A stretch of 64,000 nt of DNA, from the NCBI GenBank assembly GCA_959607715.1, contig CAUHNN010000003.1:62001-126000 (forward strand), given 5' to 3'. Shown piece after piece: positions 42,817 to 52,300 of the stretch. Made by a program: the position numbers and the translations under genes. How positions within the stretch are numbered: the stretch's first letter is position 1; each line of letters opens with the position of its first letter. The DNA is from an uncultured Eggerthella sp. (GTDB lineage: Bacteria; Actinomycetota; Coriobacteriia; Coriobacteriales; Eggerthellaceae). The notes under the pieces are model-generated. The model ran no database searches, had not been told where the DNA came from, and saw only the letters and a program-made list of their open reading frames with translations.

Positions 42817-43584
42817 ATGTCCCTTACCCGCCGCCTCCTGCTTGCGCTTCTCACGTTAGCGACGTCGCTTTGCCTCGCCTACGCCGCATTCGGCGCCGGG
42901 CTCGTCGTCTGCACCACCCCGCAGGCGACGAGCGCCGTAGGCGCGACCTTCTCGGGATGGGAGCACTCGACGTTCCCCGAGCAGGACATGGCCTCGATCG
43001 CCGAAGGGGTCCGCGCCTTCTCGGTCGAGGGCGCACCGCTCGAAGAGCTGCAATCCTCGATCGAAAGCGTCATCGAGCGGGAGGCACCCGAAGCGGCGGC
43101 GGCGCTCGAAGCCGGGGAGATCGGCGGCCAGGAGGCGATCTCGGGCGGGCTTGCCGCGCTCGAGGAGCGCTACGCCATGCCCCAAGACGCGCTCGACCAC
43201 CTCAAGGACTGCACGCCCATCTTCACCACCGGGCGCATCTCCACCGGAGTCGTCGGCGCCTTCGGCATCGTCGGGACCATCGCGCTTGCCCTCATCGCCG
43301 GTCGAGCGCGCGCAGGGGCGGTGCTCATCGCCGGCGGAACCATCGTCGGACTCGTCATCGTCGGGCTCGGAGCGTGGGCCGTCATCGACTTCGACTCGAT
43401 CTTCGCCTGGATGCACTCGCTCCTCTTCGCCCAGGGAACCTGGACGTTCGACTCGAGCTCTCTTCTTATCCGGCTTTTCCCCGAGGCCTTCTGGGCGGCC
43501 ATGGCGGGGCTGTGGGTGGTCTCGAGCCTCGCCTGCGCCGGTCTGCTCGCCCTTGCGGGAAAGCTTCTGCGCACAAAAGCCTAA
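42817..43584 (+). CDS. DUF1461-type integral membrane protein
   Basis: The protein has 255 residues with hydrophobic segments near 7-28, 138-162, 166-190 and 226-250. The C-terminal half reads FDSIFAWMHSLLFAQGTWTFDSS and LIRLFPEAFWAAM, the pattern of the DUF1461/TIGR01906 family, where a histidine and an FxxG/W motif are conserved. The function is unknown. Residues 30-130 are a mostly helical, Glu-rich domain outside the membrane. It follows the ATP-grasp-like gene by 4 bases, so the two form an operon. Confidence 0.75.
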   Translation: MSLTRRLLLALLTLATSLCLAYAAFGAGLVVCTTPQATSAVGATFSGWEHSTFPEQDMASIAEGVRAFSVEGAPLEELQSSIESVIEREAPEAAAALEAGEIGGQEAISGGLAALEERYAMPQDALDHLKDCTPIFTTGRISTGVVGAFGIVGTIALALIAGRARAGAVLIAGGTIVGLVIVGLGAWAVIDFDSIFAWMHSLLFAQGTWTFDSSSLLIRLFPEAFWAAMAGLWVVSSLACAGLLALAGKLLRTKA

Positions 43585-43591
43585 GCCAACG

Positions 43592-43641
43592 AAAAATCCC
43601 CCTTCATCGAGCCTTGTCGTCCAAGAAACGATGAAGAGGGA
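43592..43641 (-). terminator. Terminator of the yqeY gene
   Basis: A 13-base stem with one G-T pair (43597-43609 with 43629-43641) and a 19-base loop is followed on the minus strand by TTTTT. It lies between convergent genes and may also slow the plus-strand transcript. Confidence 0.75.
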
Positions 43642-43690
43642 CCATCTGAGCGCGGAGAAACGCCCCTTGGCCGCGAACGGCCGGCCTCGC

Positions 43691-44134
43691 TTAGGCCAAA
43701 CGGGACTGCAGGCTCTGAGCGGCCGCGGCCTTGTCGAAGTTGCCGCCCGTCTTCTGGGTAAGGGCTCCCATCACGCGGCCCATCTCGCGCTTCGTCGCGG
43801 CGCCGGTCTCGGCGATGACCTCGTCGATGAGGGCCTCGAGCTCGTCGCCGGCGACCTGCTTGGGAAGATAGCCCTCGAGCATGGCGACTTGAGCGGTCAG
43901 CTTATCGGTGCGCGCCTGGTCGTTGCCCGCCTGGATGGAGCCGTCGAGGGTCTCGCGCGTCTGCTTGAGCGTTCGCTTGATCATCGCGTCGACGTCGGCC
44001 TCGGTCACGTCGCGCTTCTCGTTCACCTCGATGTTCTTCACCTCGCCGAGCACCTGGCGAAGGATATCGCGGCGATCGGCATCCTTCGCCTTCATCGCCG
44101 CCTTGATCTCGTCTTGCAGTTCCTGGTAGTTCAT
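43691..44134 (-). CDS. GatB/YqeY domain protein
   Basis: The protein has 147 residues, the normal length for free-standing YqeY proteins. It begins MNYQELQDEIKAAMKAKDADRRDILRQ in two typical blocks, and contains LEGYLPKQ near residue 86 and GRVMGALTQKTGGNFD near 119. YqeY resembles the tRNA-binding tail of the amidotransferase subunit GatB. Its own role is not settled. Confidence 0.92.
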   Translation of the reverse strand: MNYQELQDEIKAAMKAKDADRRDILRQVLGEVKNIEVNEKRDVTEADVDAMIKRTLKQTRETLDGSIQAGNDQARTDKLTAQVAMLEGYLPKQVAGDELEALIDEVIAETGAATKREMGRVMGALTQKTGGNFDKAAAAQSLQSRLA

Positions 44135-44257
44135 CTTGTCCTCCTCTTTAACCCACCCATTATACGCACTCGTCTATAATCTTCTGCGCATCGTTCGTTC
44201 GCGCCGCCCCCGAACGGCGCCAGAGATACTGAAGCGCGGCAAGAAAGGCCCTCCCCC

Positions 44258-45661
44258 ATGTCACTCGCTTCTTCCTGGCAGCGCTTCTTCGATAAGCCGG
44301 CGCCGAACATGGCGCTTCGTGTCGTCGTCATGTTCCTCGGCGTCGTCGTGATGGCGGCCTCCATCTCCCTCACTCGCGCGACGGGCCTGGGGACCTCGCC
44401 CATCTCCTGCGTGCCGGCGACGCTTTCCTACATGACCCCGCCCACCATCGGCACCTGGACCTTCATCCTGAACGTTCTCTTCGTCCTCGTGCAGATCGCG
44501 CTCCTCAGGCGCGAGTTCCAACCTATCCAACTGCTTCAGATCCCGGCGGTCCTCATCTTCTCGCTCGTCGTCGACTTCTTCGTCCCCTACTGCGAGATGC
44601 TCCCCATGCCCACCTACTTCGCCTGCTTCGCCTGGAACCTCGCCGGCTGCTTCCTCACCGCGCTCGGCGTCTTCCTCACCGTCAAGGCGAGCCTGCTCAC
44701 CCTTCCCGGCGAGGGCATCGTCTTGTCGATCGCCCACGCGCTTCGCGCCCCGTTCCCGAAATGCAAGATGGCCTTCGATTCCTCCATGGTCGCCATCGCG
44801 GCCATCCTGTCCATCACCACGATGGGAGGACTCTACGGCGTGCGCGAAGGCACGATCGTCTCCGCCCTCCTCGTCGGCGCCATCGTCGGCCTCTATGGGA
44901 AGATGATGCCGCGCTTCGACGTCTTCTGCCCCCTCGAAGGGCACCCCACCTTCGTCATCAACGCCATGGCGAGGGCAGCGCACGACGACGAGGAGGAGAA
45001 GAACGGGGCGAGCGATCGTCCGCTCGTCATCACCGTCTCCCGCCAATTCGGCTCGGGCGGGCGCGAGATCGGCCAGATCGTGGGAAAGAAGCTCGGCATC
45101 CCCGTCTTCGACGAATCGCTCATCGAACTGGTCTCCAGGGAATCGGGCTTGACGCCCGACTACGTGCGCGAGCATGAGGAAGAGGTGAAGCGCGGCGTGC
45201 TCTACAACCTCTACCTGCAGAACTACCAAACCATCGGGTCGGAGCCCGACCAGCACGACCGTCTCTGGATCGCGCAGGCGCGCACCATCACCCGCCTGGT
45301 CGATGCAGGGGCCTGCGTCATCGTCGGTCGCTGCGCCAACGCCCTGACCTCTCGACGAGGCAACGTCTTCAACGTCTTCGTCCATGCGCCCATCGAAGCG
45401 CGCGTCGAGCGCGTGATGAGGCGCGACGGCATGGGGCGCGAAGAGGCGCTGGGGAGGATAGACGCCATCGACCGCGAACGCGCCGAGCATTGCCGCCGCT
45501 ACACCGGCACCGCCTGGGGCCAAGCCGCCGATTTCCACCTGAGCATCGACTCGTCCCTCCAGGACCCCTCGCGCACCGCCGAGCTCATCTGCTCGCTCGC
45601 GCGCCGGGCCTTCCCTGAATCTCCCCTTTCCCCCAACCCCGAGAAGCCCTCGAAGCGCTAA
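44258..45661 (+). CDS. Fusion of a YczE/YitT-like membrane domain and a cytidylate-kinase-like domain
   Basis: The protein has 467 residues. Residues 15-235 hold five to six membrane segments with LTRATGLGTSPISCVPATLS near 38, like YczE-type membrane proteins. Residues 252-455 are a soluble P-loop domain of the cytidylate-kinase-like family: VITVSRQFGSGGREIG starts near 255 and carries the phosphate-binding glycine loop, and IVGRCANALTSRR near 350 follows. The acidic linker AHDDEEEKNG joins the two. Which nucleotide is bound, and whether it is a kinase or sensor, cannot be told. The start has only a weak AAAGG. Confidence 0.85.
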   Translation: MSLASSWQRFFDKPAPNMALRVVVMFLGVVVMAASISLTRATGLGTSPISCVPATLSYMTPPTIGTWTFILNVLFVLVQIALLRREFQPIQLLQIPAVLIFSLVVDFFVPYCEMLPMPTYFACFAWNLAGCFLTALGVFLTVKASLLTLPGEGIVLSIAHALRAPFPKCKMAFDSSMVAIAAILSITTMGGLYGVREGTIVSALLVGAIVGLYGKMMPRFDVFCPLEGHPTFVINAMARAAHDDEEEKNGASDRPLVITVSRQFGSGGREIGQIVGKKLGIPVFDESLIELVSRESGLTPDYVREHEEEVKRGVLYNLYLQNYQTIGSEPDQHDRLWIAQARTITRLVDAGACVIVGRCANALTSRRGNVFNVFVHAPIEARVERVMRRDGMGREEALGRIDAIDRERAEHCRRYTGTAWGQAADFHLSIDSSLQDPSRTAELICSLARRAFPESPLSPNPEKPSKR

Positions 45662-45711
45662 CGAAATTCAGATATGATCTATCTGCCCCACATCCGAAAG
45701 GAACTATCGTC

Positions 45712-47208
45712 ATGACCGAAAACGCAAAGCCCGTTCGCGTACGCTTCGCCCCCTCCCCCACCGGCGAGCTCCACATCGGAGGAGCGCGCACGGCCATCTA
45801 CAACTGGGCCTTCGCCCGTGCCGCAGGGGGAACGTTCATCCTCCGCATCGAGGACACCGATCCCGAGCGATCCACCGAGGAGAACAAACAGGTGATCCTG
45901 CGCGCCCTGCGCTGGCTGGGACTCGATTGGGATGAAGGACCCGAGGTCGGCGGCGAAGCGGGCCCTTACCTGCAAACGCAGCGTTTCGACACCTACGCAG
46001 AGGCCCTCGAGCGCCTGAAGGCGAACGGCGCGGTCTACCCGTGCTTCTGCACCAAAGAGGAACTCGACGCCAAGCGCCAGGCGGCCGAACAGTCCGAAGG
46101 CGGGTATGCCGGCTACGACCGCACATGCCGCGACATCGACGCCGAGGAAGCTCAGGCGCGCATCGCTGCGGGCGAGCCCCACGTCTGGCGCCTCAAGGTC
46201 CCCGAGAACCACGGCCCCATCGAATTCGACGATGCCGTCTACGGCCACATGTCCTTCCCCGCCGATGTCATGGACGACATGATCCTCGTTCGCACCGACG
46301 GAACGCCCACTTACAACTTCGCGGTGGTGTGCGACGATGCCAATATGCAGATCAGCCACGTCATCCGCGGCGACGACCACCTGTCCAACACCCCGCGTCA
46401 GATCCTCATCTACGAAGCGCTCGGCTACGAAGTGCCCACGTTCGCCCACCTCTCGATGATCCTCGGGGCCGACGGACGCAAGCTCTCGAAGCGCCGCAAC
46501 GCCACGTCGGTCGAGCAGTACCAGACCATGGGATTCCTGCCCGACGCGCTGGTCAACTTCCTCGCCCTGCTCGGCTGGTCGCTCGACGGCGAGACCACCA
46601 TCATCCCGCGCGACGTCCTTGCACACGAGTTCAGCCTCGAGCGCATCACCAAGAAAGACGCCATCTTCGACGAGGCGAAGCTCGACTGGATGAACGGAGA
46701 ATACATCAAGGCGATGGACGCGAAGGCATGGGTCGACGCGGTCGCGCCCTTCCTCATCGAAGCGGGCCTTGCCAGCGCAAAGGAGATCGAGGAGCGCCAC
46801 TGCTGGTTCGAGAAGCTCTACCCGCTCGTCGCCGAGCGCATGAAGCGCCTGACCGAAGCGCCTGAAAAGCTCTCGTTCATCTTCGACGGCCCCAAGGTCA
46901 CGCTCGACGATAAATCGGTCGCGAAGAACCTGACCAAGGAGGGCTGCCGCGCCGAGGAGGTCCTTCGCCGCGTTCGCGAGATCCTGGCCGACGAATCCAT
47001 CGCCTGGGAATGCGATCCCCTCCAGGACGCGGTGCGCGCACTGACCGACGAGCTCGACCTCAAGGCAAAGCTCGTCTTCCAGCCCGTGCGCGTGGCCGTC
47101 ACGGGATCCCAAGTCTCCCCTCCGCTCTTCGAGAGCATCGAGCTGATGGAGCGCGCCGACGTCGTCGCCCGCATCGACCATACCCTCGCCGAGGTGTTCG
47201 GTGGCTAG
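45712..47208 (+). CDS. gltX: Glutamyl-tRNA synthetase
   Basis: The protein has 498 residues. FAPSPTGELHIGGARTAIYN (13-32) contains the HIGH-type signature and KLSKRR near residue 257 is the KMSKS-type loop. DTDPERSTEE near 44 and the RGDDHLSNT region near 221 are typical of GltX. It charges tRNA-Glu, and in bacteria without GlnRS also tRNA-Gln for the Gat amidotransferase. The gene overlaps the next by 8 bases. Confidence 0.97.
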   Translation: MTENAKPVRVRFAPSPTGELHIGGARTAIYNWAFARAAGGTFILRIEDTDPERSTEENKQVILRALRWLGLDWDEGPEVGGEAGPYLQTQRFDTYAEALERLKANGAVYPCFCTKEELDAKRQAAEQSEGGYAGYDRTCRDIDAEEAQARIAAGEPHVWRLKVPENHGPIEFDDAVYGHMSFPADVMDDMILVRTDGTPTYNFAVVCDDANMQISHVIRGDDHLSNTPRQILIYEALGYEVPTFAHLSMILGADGRKLSKRRNATSVEQYQTMGFLPDALVNFLALLGWSLDGETTIIPRDVLAHEFSLERITKKDAIFDEAKLDWMNGEYIKAMDAKAWVDAVAPFLIEAGLASAKEIEERHCWFEKLYPLVAERMKRLTEAPEKLSFIFDGPKVTLDDKSVAKNLTKEGCRAEEVLRRVREILADESIAWECDPLQDAVRALTDELDLKAKLVFQPVRVAVTGSQVSPPLFESIELMERADVVARIDHTLAEVFGG

Positions 47209-48301
47209 CGACGAGCATCTCGGCGGCGCCGATCGGAGCGCGGAGGACCACGACGAGTATCCCTCCGCGCTCGATCCGTTCCCCCGCGAGCCCTTCTCCG
47301 CGCTCGCGTCCTGGTGCGTGCGACGCAACGGCGCGCACTGCGAGCGCTGTGAGCGCGCTTGCCCCCAAGGGGCCATCTCGCTCGACCAGGACGGCCCCTC
47401 GATCGAGCGGGCGCTCTGCACCGACTGCGGCATCTGCGCCGGGGTCTGCGACGCCTTCGCCTGGCCGGTCAGCACGCTTTCCGACCTGGTCGAAACGGCA
47501 AAGCGCGTGAGCGCCAAGGACGGCATGGCGTGCTTCACCTGCAACGACTTCCTCATCCCCGGCGCCGAGACGCGCAGTAACGTCATCGTGCTCCCTTGCC
47601 TCGCCGCCGTGCCCCCCGAATTCTGGAGCGCGCTGCTCGCCCACGACGTTAACGTGGGAATCTACCGAGAGGCGGATTACTGCTCCTCCTGCTTCATCGG
47701 CGGTCCGAACGCGCCGCTGCTCTTCTCGCACGCCCTCACCACCGCCGAGTCGTGGACCGGGCGCACCGCCGTCGCTCTCGGCTCCGTGCCGCTTCGCGAG
47801 AACCTCCTCGATTTCTGCATCGGACTCGACGGGGAAGACAGACGCGGCATCTTCTCCAAGCTCGCCGGCGAGGGCAAGGACATCGCCTCGGGGAAGCACC
47901 GCAAGGAACAGGCGGGCACGGTCCAATCCTTCCACGAGAAGAATGCCCGCCTGCGCGCCAAGGCGCGCATCGGCAACGCAAGCATTCCCTCCTTTGGGCC
48001 CGACCACCGGACAAGACCCCGTCAGGACCTTATCGTCGAAGCCGCGAACGCGCTGCCCGAGCGGGCAGCCGAGCTGACCCGCTACGCCGCGACGACGGAT
48101 AAGCAGCGATGCTCGGGCGCGGGGTCGTGCATCGACGCCTGCCCCACCGGCGCGCGCAGCATCGATGAAGACGGCACGGCCATCGTGAACCCTTCGCTGT
48201 GCATCGCCTGCGGGGCCTGCATCGAAGCCTGCGAACACGAAGCCAACGGTTTCGCCGAGATCACGGCACGCGCCTATCTCGATAGCATTACGGATCAGTA
48301 A
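47201..48301 (+). CDS. Iron-sulfur protein with four cluster motifs
   Basis: The start is GTG at 47201, inside gltX, with GAGGTG just upstream. The protein has 366 residues. The N terminus has two [4Fe-4S] motifs using C39, C47, C50, C54 and C73, C76, C79, C83. The C terminus has another pair (CSGAGSCIDACP and CIACGACIEAC). The middle domain carries further cysteine pairs (ACFTCND, SYCSSCF-like YCSSCF) and a long Lys/Arg-rich stretch near 230-270. This looks like a multi-cluster electron carrier. Its partner is unknown. Confidence 0.8.
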   Translation: MASDEHLGGADRSAEDHDEYPSALDPFPREPFSALASWCVRRNGAHCERCERACPQGAISLDQDGPSIERALCTDCGICAGVCDAFAWPVSTLSDLVETAKRVSAKDGMACFTCNDFLIPGAETRSNVIVLPCLAAVPPEFWSALLAHDVNVGIYREADYCSSCFIGGPNAPLLFSHALTTAESWTGRTAVALGSVPLRENLLDFCIGLDGEDRRGIFSKLAGEGKDIASGKHRKEQAGTVQSFHEKNARLRAKARIGNASIPSFGPDHRTRPRQDLIVEAANALPERAAELTRYAATTDKQRCSGAGSCIDACPTGARSIDEDGTAIVNPSLCIACGACIEACEHEANGFAEITARAYLDSITDQ

Positions 48302-48396
48302 CCGTAGCGGACCCATCCCCAGGGTGGGGGTACCATCAGCGAACGAAAGACGTATCGCCCGCTTTCACTCCCCCGACCTAGGAAAGGAGGCCGCCC

Positions 48397-49296
48397 ATGG
48401 CGTCGACGCCCGATCCCTCCTACTGGGGCAATCCCCCCCGCACCCCCGATGCATCCGGCCCCCTCCCCACAGCGCCGATGCCCCCCGAAGCGCCGCGATC
48501 CGAAGGCCGACCTTCCACCGCGCGCATCGTCGTCGTGATCGTGGCGATCCTCGGCGTGCTCGGAATCGCGGCTTTCGTCACCGGATGCAGCGCCCTCGCC
48601 CTCGTCTCGGACGACTACCAGCATCGCGCCTCCCTCCAGCTGCCGTCGGAATCGAGCGCAGTCGACGGGGGAACGGCGGCGATGAACGATACGCTCCGCG
48701 ACTCCTTCGGCCTTGCCGGCACAGGCCCGATAACCGAAGGCGATCTCTCGATCATCGAGGGGCACTTCTCCCAAAACGAAACCAAACAACACGAAGACGG
48801 CGCCTATGAACCGGGGGTGTTCCGCGTCGGCACGGACATACCGGCTGGCCGCTACTGGTTCACCGGCGACGACAGCGCGCCGTCGGCCTTCTACATCCTG
48901 CACCCCGACGAAAAACGCACGGTCGAATACAACGTCGCCTACGCGAACACCTACTACGGCCACAACCTGATGGACGTCGACGACGGAGATATCCTCATCG
49001 TCGACAACGAGGGCCTGTTCATGCCCATCGACGAAATGAAGGAAACGTTCGAGCCTCCCTACGGCAACGGCGTCTATCGCGTAGGCGTCGACATCCCGGC
49101 CGGCAGCTATGCGCTCTCGCTCGGCCCCAACGACGACCTGTGCGCCTACTCGGTCATGAAGGATCTGCGCTACCTCGACTCGAGCTATATCGACCAGGGA
49201 TTCTACGTCGAAGGCGACGGGCCCGGCGAGTTGACGCTGTCCGAAGGGACGTACGTCGAGCTCTACAACATGACCCTCACCCCGCTGAGCGCATAA
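48397..49296 (+). CDS. Membrane-anchored extracytoplasmic protein with two repeat domains
   Basis: The protein has 299 residues and starts after AAAGGAGG. Residues 1-40 are a Pro-rich cytoplasmic stretch, 43-62 a membrane segment ending in VTGC (a possible lipobox, though late for a signal peptide), and the rest is outside. Two similar domains begin with GVFRVGTDIPAGRY (140-153) and GVYRVGVDIPAGSY (225-238). Each is about 70 residues and probably a beta fold. I do not recognise a function. Confidence 0.75.
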   Translation: MASTPDPSYWGNPPRTPDASGPLPTAPMPPEAPRSEGRPSTARIVVVIVAILGVLGIAAFVTGCSALALVSDDYQHRASLQLPSESSAVDGGTAAMNDTLRDSFGLAGTGPITEGDLSIIEGHFSQNETKQHEDGAYEPGVFRVGTDIPAGRYWFTGDDSAPSAFYILHPDEKRTVEYNVAYANTYYGHNLMDVDDGDILIVDNEGLFMPIDEMKETFEPPYGNGVYRVGVDIPAGSYALSLGPNDDLCAYSVMKDLRYLDSSYIDQGFYVEGDGPGELTLSEGTYVELYNMTLTPLSA

Positions 49297-49321
49297 CCGC
49301 CCTTCTTCCGGGCAATCGGTC

Positions 49322-52300
49322 CTATCGAGCGCCCGCCTTGGAGCCATCGCGCTCCTCGACGAGAGAGACGAGGTAGGACAGAACCTGGCTTAGCATGCCC
49401 GCATCCCCGACCGACGGATCCTTCCCGTAACCCGGAACGACGATGCGCAAGGGAACCGTCATCTTCTTCTTGTCGGCCAGATAACGCCCCGCCTTGCGGC
49501 GCAGGCTCGATGCCTGCTCGCGATTGAGGGCGAAAGGCTCGACGACGAGCTTGCCCGCCGTCACCGACACGAGCTGGATCCCGTGCTCGTTGGCGAAGGC
49601 TTTCAAGCGCGCCTTCTCGAACTGGTTGAGCGCTGGATCAGGCATCTCGGGATGCTTGGCGTTCAGCTCCTCGAAAATCGACTCCACCGCTTCAAGGGTG
49701 TCGGCGCTCGCGATCTTGCGGTAGTAGAGCACCCGCTCGTCTGCATCGGGCAGATAATCCTCGGGAAGATACGTATGGTCGGGCACGTTGACCACGATGT
49801 CGGAAAGCGCGGCCGGCAGGTAGTCTTCGTTCGTCGAACCTCCCTCGCGCGCCGCGTTGACCGCCGTGGCCAGCATCTGGGCGAACAGGTCGAAGCCGAC
49901 CGCCGACATGTTACCGCTCTGCTCCGCGCCGAGCAGGCTGCCGGCGCCGCGGATCTCGAGATCGCACATGGCGACGCGCATGCCGCTTCCGAGCTCCGTG
50001 TGCTCGTTGAGGGCCGTCAGGCGCGCGGTCGCCTCCTCGGTGAGGGGTATGTTGTCAGGGAAGAGGAAGTACGCGTAAGCCTGGGTGGACGAGCGCCCCA
50101 CGCGGCCTTTGAGCTGATACATCTGAGCAAGGCCGAGGCGATGCGAGTCCTCGATGATGAGCGTGTTCGTGTGAGGGTTGTCGATACCCGATTCGATGAT
50201 CGTCGTCGCCACCAGAACGTCGAGCTCTCCCGCCGAGAAGTCCTCCATGACGCGCTCGAGCTCTTCTTTGCTCATCTTGCCGTGAGCGATCCCGACGCGC
50301 GCCTGCCCGGCCGCATCGCGAACGCGCTTGACGGCCTCGTCGATGGAGCGGACGCGGTTGCTGACGTAGTAAACCTGGCCACCGCGCGCAAGCTCGCGGC
50401 TGATCGCGTCGCTTACCACATCCGGATCCCATTCGCCTACATGGACCTCGACCGGCCGGCGATCGTCGGGAGGCGTGAGGATGAGGCTCATGTCCCTCAC
50501 CCCCGACAGGCCCATCTGCATCGTACGGGGGATGGGCGTCGCCGACAGCGTGAGAACGTCGATCGATTCGCGCATGTTCTTCAGCTGCTCTTTATGGGCA
50601 ACGCCGAAGCGCTGCTCCTCGTCGATGATGACGAGTCCAAGGTCATGGGGGTTCACATCGCGCGAAAGGAGGCGATGGGTGCCGACGAGAACGTCGATCT
50701 TGCCTTCGGAGAAATCACTGAGCGCTTGCTTCTGCTGCGCAGGGCTTCGGAATCGAGAGAGGACCTCCACCTTCACGTCGAAAGGGGTGAACCGCTCGGA
50801 GAACGTCGAGTAATGCTGCTGAGCGAGGATGGTGGTCGGGCAGAGAACCATGACCTGCTTGCCGTCCTGGGTCGCCTTGAAGGCGGCCCGCAGCGCAACT
50901 TCCGTCTTTCCGAAGCCCACATCACCACACACCAGGCGATCCATCGGGCGAGCAGACTGCATGTCTACCTTGATGTCGTTGATCGCAGCGAGTTGGTCGG
51001 CGGTTTCCTGGTAGGGGAAGCTCTCCTCCATCGCGCGCTGCCACGGGGTGTCCTCGCTGTAGCGATAGCCGCGCGTCGCGGCACGGCGGGTATAGACATC
51101 GACGAGGTCGAAGGCGAGCTTGTGCGTCGCCTTGCGCGCCCTGGACAGAGCTCGCGACCAATCGGAGGTGTTGAGGCGCGTCAAGCGCGGAGACGACCCC
51201 TCGGGGCCAACGTAGCGCGTCACGCGATCGAGCTGCTCGACCGGCACGTAGAGCTTGTCGTCGTCGGCGTACTCGAGCAGTAGGTAATCACGCTCCGAGC
51301 CACCTACATCCTGACGGACGATGTCACGGAAGAATGCGACGCCGTGGGCAGCATGAACGACGTAGTCGCCGGGCTTGTACGGGAAGGTGACCTCCGTCAC
51401 GTCGATGCGCGAACGCTTGCGCGTGGCAAGCGAACCCTGTGTATCGGAAAGCGAAACGAGGGCGAGCTTGGCGGCCGGGAATATCATTCCCAAAGGGATA
51501 TCGACATCGACGATGTTGACCTGGCCGCGCTTGAGCTTGGCCTTACCGTCGTCGACGACGTCGAGGAGCTCGTTGATGGGGATCCCCCTATCGACAAGCG
51601 CGAGCTTCATCTCCTGGCGCACGCGAAAATGAGGCACGGAGAACGCCACGGTGAACCCCGCCTGGGACAAACTCGAGAGACGCCCGTACAGGCGCTCGGG
51701 GTCGCCGGCCACTTCGGTGCGCTTCACCGTCAATTCACTGTCGATCTCGACGCCGACGCGCATGATCGACACGTATGTCGCGCGCGCATTCGACCCGAAA
51801 TCGAGCTCGGACGCAGAGCAATAGAGATCCTCCACCGCCACCGATGTCCCTTGGGCCTTTTTGGCGAGCTCGTCGATCGCGTGGAGACCATCGTCGATAA
51901 GCGAGCGCGGCTCGATCAAGACGGTAAGGGCGCCGGCGGGCAGGTAGTCGCTCACCTGTGCGCTCTTCTCGAGAAGGTATGCCTCCATCACGTCCGGGAT
52001 CGCGCGGGAATCGTCTTCGAGCGCCTCCATAAGGGCGCGAATGCCGCTGTTCGTCTCCGCACGACGCCCCAGGGCGCGAACGGCCCTTGCGCGCGCCTTG
52101 CGATCGCGGGGAAGGGAGCTGACGGGAAAGATGCTCACACGGGGAAGCGACGAGATCGTCTGCCCCGTCGAGGGCAAGAAACGCCTGATCTCATCCACTT
52201 CATCGCCGAAGAAATCGAGGCGAACGGGATAGGACATATTGCCCGGATAGACATCGATCGCGCCGCCCTGGACGCAGAACGTGCCCGGCCCATCGAGTTC

